Source: UBA11591 sp040220895 (GTDB lineage Bacteria; Bacteroidota; Bacteroidia; Flavobacteriales_E; Vicingaceae). From it: a stretch of DNA of 64,000 nt. The translations under genes and the position numbers were made by a program. Positions 52,701-61,049 of this stretch are shown one piece after another (positions within the stretch are counted from its first letter, which is position 1; every line of letters starts with the position of its first letter). Below the pieces are notes generated by a model. The model had not been told where the DNA came from. It saw only the letters and a program-made list of their open reading frames with translations, and made no database searches. The stretch is from assembly GCA_040220895.1 (NCBI GenBank), contig JAVJVY010000012.1:1-64000 (forward strand). The letters run 5' to 3'.

Positions 52701-53591
52701 TCACCCCACTACCCTCTTCAAGATTCGCTGCACATCATACACATACGATCCCCCAAACAAATTGACATGCACCAAGAGAGGGTAAAGATTGGCTACTTCA
52801 AGACGTTCCTCCCATCCCTTTTCAAGTGGGTATTGTTCGTCATAGACCCGGTAGAATTCGCGGTCAAATCCACCAAAAAGCCTGGACATTCCCAGATCCA
52901 TTTCACGGTGACCGTAATAAACGGCCGGGTCAAAAATGACGGGCTTTCCCCGGTCATTGCACAGGTAATTTCCACTCCAAAGATCTCCGTGTAACAGGGC
53001 AGGGGGCTCTTCCGGAAAATAATCATCAATGACCGCGCACAGCCGGTCAAATTGACGGATGGTTTCTCTCACCAATTTTCCCTTATCAACGGCCATTTTC
53101 ACCATGACCTCCAATCGCTCTCTGACAAAGAATTCCGGCCAGGTATCGGCACGGTTGTTAACCTGATGAAGGGAGCCGATGTAATTGTCCTTTTCAAAGC
53201 CGAAACGGTCATTGGTATGGCGGTGCAGATGGGCCAGAGATCTTCCGAATTCATTCCAGAAATCGGGCCCGGGTGCACCTTTTTCAATGTACTGAATCAC
53301 AATGAAGGCCTGATCACCATTATCACCTGTGAGAACGACTTCTGGAATTTCAATGGAGTTCGCATTCCTCAATGCAACTAGCCCTTCAGCCTCCCGTTCA
53401 AACATCTCGGGGTAACGCTTAGCGCTGTTCAGTTTCAAAAAGAATTCTCCATTATCAGTGGACAAATGGTAGGCGTCATTTATCGATCCACCACCCACTA
53501 CAGAAGAATTTTGGATCGCAAGGGAGGTCCCAAGACGGGAAAGCAGGGCCTTTTCGACCGCTGCTTTTACTGATTTCGGAATACCTGTCAT
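52701..53591 (-). CDS. fructosamine kinase family protein
   Basis: 296 residues with a protein-kinase-like fold: SINDAYHLSTDNGEFFLKLN (ATP-binding Lys), LHGDLWSGNYLC (catalytic Asp), FDPAVYYGHREMDLGMS (metal-binding Asp). The family phosphorylates sugars on glycated proteins or small amines. It stands beside the TonB receptor with 28 bp between; same strand but unrelated in role. Confidence 0.92.
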   Translation of the reverse strand: MTGIPKSVKAAVEKALLSRLGTSLAIQNSSVVGGGSINDAYHLSTDNGEFFLKLNSAKRYPEMFEREAEGLVALRNANSIEIPEVVLTGDNGDQAFIVIQYIEKGAPGPDFWNEFGRSLAHLHRHTNDRFGFEKDNYIGSLHQVNNRADTWPEFFVRERLEVMVKMAVDKGKLVRETIRQFDRLCAVIDDYFPEEPPALLHGDLWSGNYLCNDRGKPVIFDPAVYYGHREMDLGMSRLFGGFDREFYRVYDEQYPLEKGWEERLEVANLYPLLVHVNLFGGSYVYDVQRILKRVVG

Positions 53592-53619
53592 TGCCAGTAT
53601 GAAGATAATGAATGAGTGG

Positions 53620-56025
53620 CTATAAACTAAACCTCAGTGCCAGGATGAAGTTGCGGCCTGCGGCTGCAATTCCGGAACTGTAAGGTCGGTACCTTCTGTC
53701 GGTGATGTTTTCTACGCCTGCTGTCAATGAAAAATCATCGGTGACGCTCACCATGCCTTTCAGATTCAGGGTATACCATGAAGGTGCGTATGGATTTCCT
53801 TCTCCGTCGGCGGCGTAGAGATGATCCTTGCTCACCTCACCTACGGGCATGTCGGCAAATGCTACCTGTCCATTGTAAAGGGCATAGGCCTGCAAGCTCC
53901 ATTTATTTCTGGAATAGGTCAGGCCTGTTCTTCCAAACCATGGTCCGGCATGGCGAAGCGGAGCCGTGCTGCCGTCATCAAGTTCCTCCTCTCCTTTTTG
54001 ATAATTGAAGCGTGAGACCAAGTCCAGATGGCCCGGGAACTTGATGTCTACACCGGCCTGGATTCCATAGACCCTTGCCTGAGCCGCATTCTGAATGGCC
54101 TGTACCTTGCTGAGTTCACCGTTGTAAAAAATGCTGTCCCAACCATTGAGTGTGTAATCACGACGCACCATGGCGTTTTCAAGAAGGGTATAATATGCCG
54201 TGATATCCACTTTTAACAAATCCCCAAAAACCTTGGCGATGCCGGCATCAATGTTGTAGGCCATCTCTGCCTGCAGGTCCGGGTTTGGAACTACGACCGC
54301 ACCGGGCTCGGAATCAAAGACCTTGCCCAGGTCGTCCACGTTGGGTGCCCGGAATCCCGTGGCCAGGTTGAGCATGATCTTCCAGGTCTTGTCGGGCCGA
54401 TAAACCGCACCCAGACTTCCCGTCAGGGCACCGTCATTGACCGATGCCGTACTAAAAGGCAAGGGGTAAAAAGTCGTATCAAATTTGGCATTCATAACAT
54501 ACTGGTTGTACCTAAGCCCGCCTTGAAAGGAAAGCTTTTCACTAACCTCGTAACGATCATTGATGTAGACGCCATATGAAGCCCAGTCGGACTGAGGGTA
54601 CCGCGACGGGCCCGGGATGACAAGTCCTGTCTCTATGTTTTGGTCCTTACCTATTGACCGCACGTCATTGCGCAATATTTCAATTCCGTATGACAGGTCA
54701 TTTCCCTCGCCAATGATCTTGTCGAAATCGACATTCAATGAATAGGCGTCTACTTTTTCGATTCGTATCTCTCTAGCGGCGGACCGGAAATTCCTCGAAT
54801 AGCGACTTTCCTCAAAATACTGATAAGCCGGTCGTATGATCACCTCATCATAAAAGGATTCTTTTCCCCGCAAATGAATGCCCAGATTTCCCATCATCCA
54901 TTTCTGGGGTCCATAATCCCATTCTCCATACCTGGGCAGGCCATTCCTTTGCTGCAAATGCCTGTCATATCTGGAATAGGCCGAGGTTTCCGAATAGTGA
55001 AAATCGCCCTGAATCTTAACCTTTTTACCCGGATCAAAGAGCACTTTTTGCATGAAATTCACCTGGGAGTACCCCGAGGGATTCTGCAAGCGGTTGTCTC
55101 TGTTCTGCACAATTTCATCGCTGTCGCGTCTCAACACATAGCTTTGGCGCAGGTAGTCATCGGGGCCGTAACTACCCATTTTCAGATCGCCGTAATCACT
55201 AAAGGTCACACTGGTCAGGGAGGCCCATTTTTTCCATCCGACGTTCAGGTCAAGGTGACCGGTCAATTCTTCGCTGGCCGAAGAAGCTCTGGATAAAGCG
55301 TTGCCGGCGATTTCCTGGTCTTCGGTCAGGGCCAGCCGTGGCGTCAGCGTCCTGAAACTCATGACTCCACCGATGGCATCGCTGCCGTAGATCACCGAAC
55401 CGGGGCCAAAAAGCACCTCGGACCGTTCGGTGGCCAGGGGATCCAAAGAAATGACGTTCTGAATATTACCGCTTCTGAAAATAGCCGTGTTCATTCGAAC
55501 ACCATCTACTTCATACAACAGACGGTTGGTTGCAAATCCTCGAATCATGGGGCTTCCACCTCCCAACTGACTTTTCTGTATGTACACATCACCGCCCAAG
55601 GCCAACATGTCTGCAGCAGTTTGTGGGTTTTGCAGCTTTACTTCACTTGCAGAAATACTGGTGATCTTCTCAGGAATATGGGCAGCGCTTTCGTTCCATC
55701 GCGTTGCAACTACCGAGATCTGATCCAGGTCAATGCTGGTGGCCTCAAGACTCAGTAAAAATCCCTTCGCTTCAAGCTCCTGGTAAGAAAAGGTTTGTGT
55801 TCCGTAATTTAACAGGTGGATATAGATTTTTTCCGACCCCTTAAACATCGACATATCAACCTGTCCCTTGCTGTTGGTAGCCCCGTGCGCTTTTGGACGT
55901 TCACTCACCAAATTGACCAGTTCGAGTGGCTGAGCGGAAGCGAGATCCGTGATGGTCAACACCTGAGATCGCAGTGTCATGGTGGAAAGTGCCAAGAATA
56001 CAAATACCGATAACCTTTCTTTCAT
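53620..56025 (-). CDS. TonB-dependent receptor, haem/siderophore-type
   Basis: 801 residues from ATG 56025 (MKERLSVFVFLALSTMTLRSQ signal). A short carboxypeptidase-like N-terminal extension, plug domain (about 110-220, with GGGSPMIRGFATNRLLYEVDGVRMN and GSDAIGGVMSF), then a 22-strand barrel to the terminal FSL. The arrangement resembles haem and siderophore receptors. The upstream TATATTTG box (56032-56039) abuts an orphan T9SS fragment on the other strand. Confidence 0.93.
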   Translation of the reverse strand: MKERLSVFVFLALSTMTLRSQVLTITDLASAQPLELVNLVSERPKAHGATNSKGQVDMSMFKGSEKIYIHLLNYGTQTFSYQELEAKGFLLSLEATSIDLDQISVVATRWNESAAHIPEKITSISASEVKLQNPQTAADMLALGGDVYIQKSQLGGGSPMIRGFATNRLLYEVDGVRMNTAIFRSGNIQNVISLDPLATERSEVLFGPGSVIYGSDAIGGVMSFRTLTPRLALTEDQEIAGNALSRASSASEELTGHLDLNVGWKKWASLTSVTFSDYGDLKMGSYGPDDYLRQSYVLRRDSDEIVQNRDNRLQNPSGYSQVNFMQKVLFDPGKKVKIQGDFHYSETSAYSRYDRHLQQRNGLPRYGEWDYGPQKWMMGNLGIHLRGKESFYDEVIIRPAYQYFEESRYSRNFRSAAREIRIEKVDAYSLNVDFDKIIGEGNDLSYGIEILRNDVRSIGKDQNIETGLVIPGPSRYPQSDWASYGVYINDRYEVSEKLSFQGGLRYNQYVMNAKFDTTFYPLPFSTASVNDGALTGSLGAVYRPDKTWKIMLNLATGFRAPNVDDLGKVFDSEPGAVVVPNPDLQAEMAYNIDAGIAKVFGDLLKVDITAYYTLLENAMVRRDYTLNGWDSIFYNGELSKVQAIQNAAQARVYGIQAGVDIKFPGHLDLVSRFNYQKGEEELDDGSTAPLRHAGPWFGRTGLTYSRNKWSLQAYALYNGQVAFADMPVGEVSKDHLYAADGEGNPYAPSWYTLNLKGMVSVTDDFSLTAGVENITDRRYRPYSSGIAAAGRNFILALRFSL

Positions 56026-56031
56026 TGGGCG

Positions 56032-56039
56032 CAAATATA
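56032..56039 (-). promoter_or_regulatory. -7 box of the TonB receptor gene
   Basis: TATATTTG fits TAnnTTTG and ends 6 bp before ATG 56025; it excludes the longer frame starting at 56088. Confidence 0.5.
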
Positions 56040-56049
56040 GGTGAAGTGC

Positions 56050-56249
56050 AGAAGTGTTTGCAATTGGAATCTCTCCATTCGAATTCACTCGAAATCATTG
56101 ACCGCTGGGGAAACATCGTTTTCAGATCGGATAACTATTCCAACGATTGGAACGGCGGAGAGCAGCCCGGGGGAACCTATTTCTATGTGCTTAAAGTAGG
56201 CGATTCAGAGAATTCCGAGCATAAAGGCACCTTGACCATTATCAGGTAA
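56050..56249 (+). pseudogene. orphan C-terminal T9SS type B (gliding-motility-associated) domain
   Basis: The frame reads LEIIDRWGNIVFRSDNYSND, then WNGGEQPGGTYFYVLKV and ends GTLTIIR before the stop at 56247. This is the hallmark end of T9SS type B sorting domains, normally the last 80-100 residues of very large surface proteins. The rest of that gene is missing: upstream sequence is the antisense of the TonB receptor start. It is thus a 3' gene remnant left by deletion or rearrangement. It converges with the CBS gene. Confidence 0.8.
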
Positions 56250-56260
56250 TCTTATCCCTT

Positions 56261-56665
56261 TTATTTTGATTTGCGATTAGGAGGGTTTTTGGCCACAAAG
56301 CGGTGTTCATCAATCAAATTCAATAGGTCAAAAGAACTGATGATTCCTTTTACCTGGCTTTCGTGTGTGACAATAAGGTGATGAATGCGGTGCTTTAGCA
56401 TGAGCTTTGCCGCCACGCTCACGTCATTATAAGCCGGTATCTGATATAGATCGCCCGATAAAAACTGACTTACCGGTGAACCGTCATTCACCTCTTTTCT
56501 GAAATCGTTCGAGGTTATAATCCCCACGGGTTCATTGTCCGAATTGACCACGGGCACGGCACTGATGTTGTTCTTTTTCATGATTTCCTTTACGTGTCCC
56601 ATGGATTTATGAGGCATGGTGGTCACCACGTTGGTGGCCATTAAATCGGCTATCTTAATGTTCAT
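56261..56665 (-). CDS. CBS-domain pair protein
   Basis: 134 residues from ATG 56665 (MNIKIADLMATNVVTTMP); a longer frame is out of character. Two CBS motifs: ...ISAVPVVNSDNEPVGIITSNDFRK and ...IHHLIVTHESQVKGIISSFDLL. CBS pairs bind adenosyl ligands; the target is unknown. Single-gene unit. Confidence 0.88.
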   Translation of the reverse strand: MNIKIADLMATNVVTTMPHKSMGHVKEIMKKNNISAVPVVNSDNEPVGIITSNDFRKEVNDGSPVSQFLSGDLYQIPAYNDVSVAAKLMLKHRIHHLIVTHESQVKGIISSFDLLNLIDEHRFVAKNPPNRKSK

Positions 56666-56859
56666 GTTTATTCTTTGTGGTGAAAGTGTCAAAATACAAC
56701 TTTGTACGAAAGGACGACCATCAGTTGTGAAAGTGAGATAGGTCAGGAAGGACATGAAAGGTGAGTTGGGGTGGTTTGGTGACGAAGAGTGGCGGGGTTG
56801 AGAATCGCCTGCTTAAATTCCCACTCAAAGAAGTCCACTTTTTGCTGACGTTAAACATG

Positions 56860-56926
56860 AAATTAGCAAGAGTACTCTCTTATTTTTTGATTGAAAAAGT
56901 TCAGAATTATCTGACGACTGACATAT
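56860..56926. repeat. 67-bp dispersed repeat, copy 2
   Basis: Partner of 77-143, with about five mismatches. It keeps AGAGTACTCT. It ends 21 bp before the stop of the minus-strand gene at 56948. Confidence 0.8.
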
Positions 56927-56947
56927 TAATAGTCTCATGGACAATAT

Positions 56948-58006
56948 TTATTGGAGAATTATACTCTCATTTCCATCAACAGTTGATATCTGAACTAAAT
57001 AGCTCACTAAATGAGCTGAGCATTTGTCCATTACTATATTCTCAGACTTCACTGCTATTAAATATTTACCATCCTCAGAAATATCAAAGCTTGGATAAAA
57101 TGAGTTTCTACAAGCTTTGACAATCATTCTACTTGAATTTGTCTGGGTATCGTATTCAAATATTCCACTCTTCGTCCCGAAATAAAACTTATTTGAATTT
57201 ATCAATGCCACAATCGACTCAACACCCGCATTCAGACTTACTTCAAACAAGGATTTAATCTTTCTCCCATCATGCTCGTACAACGATACTTCCCAATTAG
57301 ATTGATCGCTTGAAAGGCCTCTAGCAATAAATTCATTGTCAGAAAACCAATCATAGTTGGTCTCCCAGTTCTGGCAATAACCCTCAGGATCGTCCACGCA
57401 GATAGAATCAATTACACTTCCATTTAAGTCAGAAACCATCATTTTGTACTGGTATCTTCTTTCAGGTTTCTCATTAAGTTCGGCCTGAGAAAAGTTATAT
57501 GATCTTGCATAATAGATTCGATCGCCAAACTCATTAAATCTTCCACCTAAGTTTCTAGGAGAGTTGGTAAGTAATTCCTGATGCCCAGTGTTTATATTCA
57601 CAGTCCTCAACTGCCAATCTAAATCACTATAGATGACTAAATCTCCTTTGACATCCAATTCACTTACAACCTGAATATCTGATTGAATTATTCTTCTCTC
57701 ATTATTCTGACGGTCATAAACCATCAAGCGATAGATGCCATTGGCCTGATCGCGCAACGTATAAATAATGCTTCGAGAGTCACAAATTTTAACCCTATCA
57801 TAGTGAAAAGGCGAATATGTCGTTTCAACCGTTACACAATTCTGAAAATCATAATGACATTGGTCATCTAAAAAGAATTCTTCTGATTTTTCACAAGAGC
57901 CAAAGAATAAGAAGATTAGAGCTATTGATGCTATGTGATTATCCTTTAACAAACCTGATAGATTTAATCGTGTCTCCCACCCAGATTTTATAAAGATATT
58001 CTCCAT
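56948..58006 (-). CDS. lipoprotein with beta-propeller-like repeats, rearranged 5' end
   Basis: 352 residues as an open frame. Lipobox FFGSCEK lies at about residue 37, and the membrane part begins near LLKDNHIASIALIFLF; a TTG at 57952 would give a normal lipoprotein start. Residues 1-18 of the longer frame are antisense to a T9SS remnant and are probably not native. The mature part has repeated blade-like segments (IYTLRDQANGIYRLMVYDRQN, DLVIYSDLDWQLRTVNINTGHQ, KFYFGTKSGIFEYDTQTN) as in TolB/YWTD propellers. The gene is AT-rich. Likely acquired cargo; function unknown. Confidence 0.7.
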   Translation of the reverse strand: MENIFIKSGWETRLNLSGLLKDNHIASIALIFLFFGSCEKSEEFFLDDQCHYDFQNCVTVETTYSPFHYDRVKICDSRSIIYTLRDQANGIYRLMVYDRQNNERRIIQSDIQVVSELDVKGDLVIYSDLDWQLRTVNINTGHQELLTNSPRNLGGRFNEFGDRIYYARSYNFSQAELNEKPERRYQYKMMVSDLNGSVIDSICVDDPEGYCQNWETNYDWFSDNEFIARGLSSDQSNWEVSLYEHDGRKIKSLFEVSLNAGVESIVALINSNKFYFGTKSGIFEYDTQTNSSRMIVKACRNSFYPSFDISEDGKYLIAVKSENIVMDKCSAHLVSYLVQISTVDGNESIILQ

Positions 58007-58163
58007 AGTCGATATTCAAAACAAGGAAGTTCTAAAACTTGTAGTTGTACCTGGCAAGACTCATTATCAAATAAGTAACTTTAATCAACCTTCTGGAATC
58101 TATTTCTTCAAGTTGATTCTAGGTGGATCTACGACATTAACTAAGAAGATTGTTCACCAGTAG
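57939..58163 (+). pseudogene. orphan C-terminal T9SS type A sorting domain
   Basis: An open frame ends FNQPSGIYFFKLILGG, then STTLTKKIVHQ and TAG at 58161-58163. Upstream it reads IKIFSIVDIQNKEVLKLVV. This is the second half of a type A sorting domain. Homology begins near 57980 and no cargo precedes it. The 5' part overlaps the start of the minus-strand lipoprotein gene. Confidence 0.7.
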
Positions 58164-58279
58164 TGACAAAGGAATTTATTTGGTTCGCATTATTTATCTG
58201 TGTGCTTGGTTTGCGTGCCGAGGGTCAGGTATGGAGTGTTACAACACAATCAATCACCATCCATCCTCTCCAAGGTGGT
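58163..58279 (+). pseudogene. cut-off 5' end of a secreted protein gene
   Basis: GTG at 58163, overlapping the T9SS remnant stop, opens TKEFIWFALFICVLGLRAEG, a normal signal peptide with Q-V-W-S after it, then a stop after 38 codons inside the 3' end of the gene at 58250-58633. It looks like the first part of the gene that once followed the T9SS cargo gene. Confidence 0.45.
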
Positions 58280-58633
58280 TAATCCGCCATACTGATTTTC
58301 AAAAGTGAATTTGCCATTCTCTAGGTATGTCGGCAAAACTTTAAACGCACCTCTTTTAAATGTCATCACAAGGGAATCCTGGTCGAAGTGATACGAACCT
58401 GAATACACCACCTCACCTTCAATATCTGACACTTCACATTCCCCACTTTTTGAAAATTTATACACTCGTCCTTGTGCCATTACTGGTAGCATCGATAGAA
58501 CATCTGTATTTCCATCACCTTTTACAATTCCCTCGACTTTCCACTTTCCAATTATAGATTGCATAGCTCCCTGACCAAAACCTTGATAGCAACTTGTCAA
58601 AGCGACAAACAACAAAATTGTTTTCCAATTCAT
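58250..58633 (-). CDS. secreted lipocalin-like protein
   Basis: 127 residues with a signal peptide (to about FGQG). The rest (IIGKWKVEGIVKGDG ... VYKFSKSGECEVSDIEGEVVYSGSYHFDQDSLVMTFKRG) has the pattern of small lipocalin-like beta-barrels of Bacteroidota. No ligand evidence. AT-rich, single gene in the decayed zone. Its 3' end covers the cut-off signal-peptide frame. Confidence 0.7.
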   Translation of the reverse strand: MNWKTILLFVALTSCYQGFGQGAMQSIIGKWKVEGIVKGDGNTDVLSMLPVMAQGRVYKFSKSGECEVSDIEGEVVYSGSYHFDQDSLVMTFKRGAFKVLPTYLENGKFTFENQYGGLTTLERMDGD

Positions 58634-58747
58634 GTATTGAAAATATACATTTATTGCACCAAGTTACAAGTCAAAATATTAAGATCAAGAAACTGAAGGC
58701 CAGGCCGCCAGAGTTTCACCGCTCCTGACGGAGTGGAGTAGCTCCAC

Positions 58748-59101
58748 TCAATCCCTGCCCAACGTAGTTTTGATCAGTGAAAAGAGCATTTTGGATATTT
58801 CCTCCAATGAATTCATGTACAGATCGATCTGATCTTCATTCACAAGCTTCATCAATTTAAAATAATCCATCACGGCCACACACTCATAAACACTTGCCCG
58901 GGCCATGACGTAAAAGTGTTTGCGGTCTGCTTTTGTGAATCTTCCTGTCCCCTCGGCAATGTTTAACAATATGCTGAAGGCGGCCCTTTTGAGTTGATTT
59001 CTAAAATTCGGATCAATGGATGGCCTTCTCAGGATGCTTTCAACCCGCCTGTTGAAATCGAGGGATTTCTTGTAAACGTGAAGATCCTGGAAGTCGAACA
59101 T
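58748..59101 (-). CDS. four-helix-bundle protein (S23/IVP family)
   Basis: 117 residues: FQDLHVYKKSLDFNRRVE, NQLKRAAFSILLNIAEGTGR, KHFYVMARASVYECVAVMDY, then a last helix. This is the TIGR02436 group, first known as the protein coded in 23S rRNA intervening sequences; it is often found in rRNA or in repeat-rich intergenic places. No rRNA is near. A hairpin GAGTGGAG-TAG-CTCCACTC (58731-58749) overlaps its stop. Confidence 0.9.
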   Translation of the reverse strand: MFDFQDLHVYKKSLDFNRRVESILRRPSIDPNFRNQLKRAAFSILLNIAEGTGRFTKADRKHFYVMARASVYECVAVMDYFKLMKLVNEDQIDLYMNSLEEISKMLFSLIKTTLGRD

Positions 59102-59254
59102 GGGGCTAAACTCCCAAAAACACTTGTCGATCCAAAAGAGAATCTCAGACCAGACAAGACAAGAGTGGGTTGGAGTTGGTGTTGGGAGTAGTTAGAAGAA
59201 TGGAGAGTGAATAACTAACTACTAATTACTCACTCCCACACTCACTCTTCATTC
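59102..59254. other. gap with low-complexity GAGT/AACT run
   Basis: From about 59160 the sequence is an imperfect inverted repeat of GTTGGGAGTAGTTAG-like and CTAACTACTAATTACTCAC-like segments. No gene. Such runs often lie beside four-helix-bundle genes in this phylum, as far as I recall. Confidence 0.5.
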
Positions 59255-59272
59255 GTGGAGAATGCCGGAGTC
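59255..59272 (-). repeat. displaced copy of the tRNA-Ala 3' end (18 bp direct repeat)
   Basis: GTGGAGAATGCCGGAGTC equals 59429-59446, the acceptor and T-stem end of tRNA-Ala. After 59272 the sequence turns into a different hairpin (ATGAAATCAA ... TTGATTTCAT). Confidence 0.8.
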
Positions 59273-59428
59273 ATGAAATCAACTGCGTTGATTTCATAGC
59301 TCCGATTTTCACCAAGTTGCAAATCAAATTCAGTTCGTTTCACTCACATACATTCATTCGCTTACAAAAACAAAAGCGAGCATTTGTTTTTGCTCGCTTT
59401 GAATGTAAGATGTGAATTTGATTCACTA
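59273..59428. mobile_element. short structured insertion at tRNA-Ala 3' end (putative)
   Basis: 156 bp between the two 18-bp tRNA ends, without a gene. It has a small hairpin (59274-59302) and the 114-bp hairpin unit next to the tRNA. Same layout as the element at tRNA-Phe. Confidence 0.6.
59315..59428 (-). repeat. 114-bp hairpin unit adjoining tRNA-Ala
   Basis: Begins AGTTGCAAATCAAAT, ends TTTGATTCACTA. Stems AATCAAATTCA with TGAATTTGATT, TACATTC/GAATGTA and AAAGCGAGC/GCTCGCTTT. Compared with 4418-4530 the outer CGC/GCG has become TCA/TGA and the middle stem is wholly different, yet both still pair. Confidence 0.8.
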
Positions 59429-59429
59429 G

Positions 59430-59505
<76 letters not shown>

Positions 59506-59525
59506 TAAATTTTCCTCTTCACATT

Positions 59526-59603
59526 TCAACCGGCAATCACCCCGACTTTTGGTCGGGATGCCTTATCCAGCTGAGCCCTGCCCGCCGTAGCGGGTAATCC
59601 CCC
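59526..59603 (-). pseudogene. tRNA-like remnant with palindromic inserts
   Basis: On the minus strand: GGGGGATTA as in tRNA-Ala, then a GC-rich hairpin (59580-59594, CCCGC/GCGGG), then GCTCAGCTGGATAAGGC like a D arm, a CCCGAC-GTCGGG hairpin at 59541-59557 where the anticodon arm would be, and GCCGGTTGAA like the start of a T arm. It is not functional. It sits just upstream of tRNA-Ala and shares its TAATCCCCCAATAA edge. Confidence 0.55.
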
Positions 59604-59679
59604 AATAAGTTCACCTCCCAACGGCAGGGGCGCAAAAATAGGATTTTTTGCATACAATTAAAGCCCTGCAGAATTCAAA

Positions 59680-60162
59680 TTATTCGAAGTAATCCGAATA
59701 CATGTTCAAGTGGGAATCAATTTTATTAAAGGCGTTCCTGGCCATCATCTCGTCATCCGACTCGAGTGACGGGAACATGTCGCGCAGCGGAAGTAGGTAA
59801 TTGTGCAATTGATTATGCGCCTCACCGGTCATCGTACATTGTTTTAAAATTGATGTAAAAATCACGTCCAGTTCTCCCCTCAAGACCGAGAATTGCTCGG
59901 GCTTATCATTGAACTCCACCAATAAGTATTTCATCTCGGCTATTCCGGCAGTGGTTTCGACGTTGGCAGGCCACTTATTCCCGTTGTCAAGTTCCAAGGT
60001 GCCGTGCTCCTGGTGTTCGGTTGTTTCAGCCTTGCCTGTCTCGGCTTCTTTCTTGGAATGATCATGATCCTGATTATCGCCGTGCTCGTGGCTATTGTGG
60101 TTGCACGAAGTGCTGAAAATTAAGGCCGCAATGGCAATTAGGTTTACATACATTGAATTCAT
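59680..60162 (-). CDS. His/Asp-rich lipoprotein, possible metal binder
   Basis: 160 residues from ATG 60162 (MNSMYVNLIAIAALIFSTSC, lipobox STSC). Directly after the Cys comes NHNSHEHGDNQDHDHSKKE, a metal-binding-type His cluster; another short EHQEHG follows. The C-terminal part is helical (about 75-160) with no known motif. Such proteins occur near copper or zinc handling genes. Here only the FetB-like permease is near, on the same strand upstream. Confidence 0.8.
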   Translation of the reverse strand: MNSMYVNLIAIAALIFSTSCNHNSHEHGDNQDHDHSKKEAETGKAETTEHQEHGTLELDNGNKWPANVETTAGIAEMKYLLVEFNDKPEQFSVLRGELDVIFTSILKQCTMTGEAHNQLHNYLLPLRDMFPSLESDDEMMARNAFNKIDSHLNMYSDYFE

Positions 60163-60241
60163 CTTGTTCGATTTTTTTGGCAAATCTCTGATTCTAGATC
60201 AACTCTCGCCATAAAAATGATCATTTTTTGTACCATGGAAC

Positions 60242-60976
60242 TTATTGATCCGTTTTCTCCTGATTGATTTTTAGCATTTCGTCTTTGATCAACACTAAAA
60301 ATGTGGCGCTGCTAATCCCAACCGAACCAAATATCATGCACATGACCATAATCTGATACCTCGCGGCAATGAAAGGCGAAACACCCGAGAGAATCTGACC
60401 GGTCATCATTCCTGGTAGGGAAACAAGCCCAACGGCCAATAATGAATTGGTAATGGGAATAAGTGAAGCCTTCAATGCTATCCGCCTTGATTCGTTATAA
60501 TTTCCCCCTCTTTCCATCTCGGACTCCAGGCGTTCGCCGGCAAGGCTTATGCCGTTCATGGCATTGGCAAAGATCATGCCTGCCAGGGGTATGACATAGC
60601 TGGGCATGAACCAGGTTTCAAGATCCAATACCAATTGAGTGATGAGGATTAAAACCGACCCCCCGCCAATAAGTATCGAAAGCAAGGTCTTTAGGTACAG
60701 CTTTTTACGCGAAATCTTTACATTACCGAGTGCAATCCAGCTAGAAGATATCAGCATCACCATAAGAACTGCCATAACAATGAGCGATTCATCGGCCTTG
60801 AAAATATAAGCGAGTACAAAACCGATAAGGAGTAGTTGCACCAGCATCCTAAAAACGGCGTAGGTGGCACTTTTAAAATTCAACTTCCATTTCCACAACA
60901 GCACAATAACAATTACCACAGGAATAAAGGCCAGAGACAGATTGAAATACGGTATGGTTTGAATGGAAAGTATCAT
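60242..60976 (-). CDS. FetB/YbbM-type ABC permease (UPF0014)
   Basis: 244 residues from ATG 60976 (MILSIQTIPYFNLSLAFIPVVIV in parts); the longer frame has an odd N-terminus. About seven helices. ALGNVKISRK and the PLAGMIFANAMNGISLAGERLESE block and SLPGMMTGQILSG are signatures of the UPF0014/FetB family, linked to iron export. The partner ATPase FetA is absent here. Confidence 0.9.
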   Translation of the reverse strand: MILSIQTIPYFNLSLAFIPVVIVIVLLWKWKLNFKSATYAVFRMLVQLLLIGFVLAYIFKADESLIVMAVLMVMLISSSWIALGNVKISRKKLYLKTLLSILIGGGSVLILITQLVLDLETWFMPSYVIPLAGMIFANAMNGISLAGERLESEMERGGNYNESRRIALKASLIPITNSLLAVGLVSLPGMMTGQILSGVSPFIAARYQIMVMCMIFGSVGISSATFLVLIKDEMLKINQEKTDQ

Positions 60977-61037
60977 GCTTTTTTTTACCTCACAGGCCAT
61001 TAAAGATAGGCAATGTGAGAATTTAATCATTCCTAAT

Positions 61038-61045
61038 TATACTTG
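61038..61045 (+). promoter_or_regulatory. -7 box of the lipocalin-like gene
   Basis: TATACTTG, one mismatch to TAnnTTTG, ends 4 bp before GTG 61050, supporting that start and a leaderless transcript. Confidence 0.4.
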
Positions 61046-61049
61046 CAGG

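Noticed and set aside
1..56926. Large composite element bounded by the two 67-bp repeats
   Set aside because: The 57 kb between them are mostly core genes (ligA, infB, nusA, cytochrome oxidase), which does not fit a mobile element.
56761..57120. 119-codon plus-strand frame containing repeat copy 2
   Set aside because: It is mostly antisense to the lipoprotein gene; only the repeat part is similar to anything else, and the copy at 77-143 is stopped at once.
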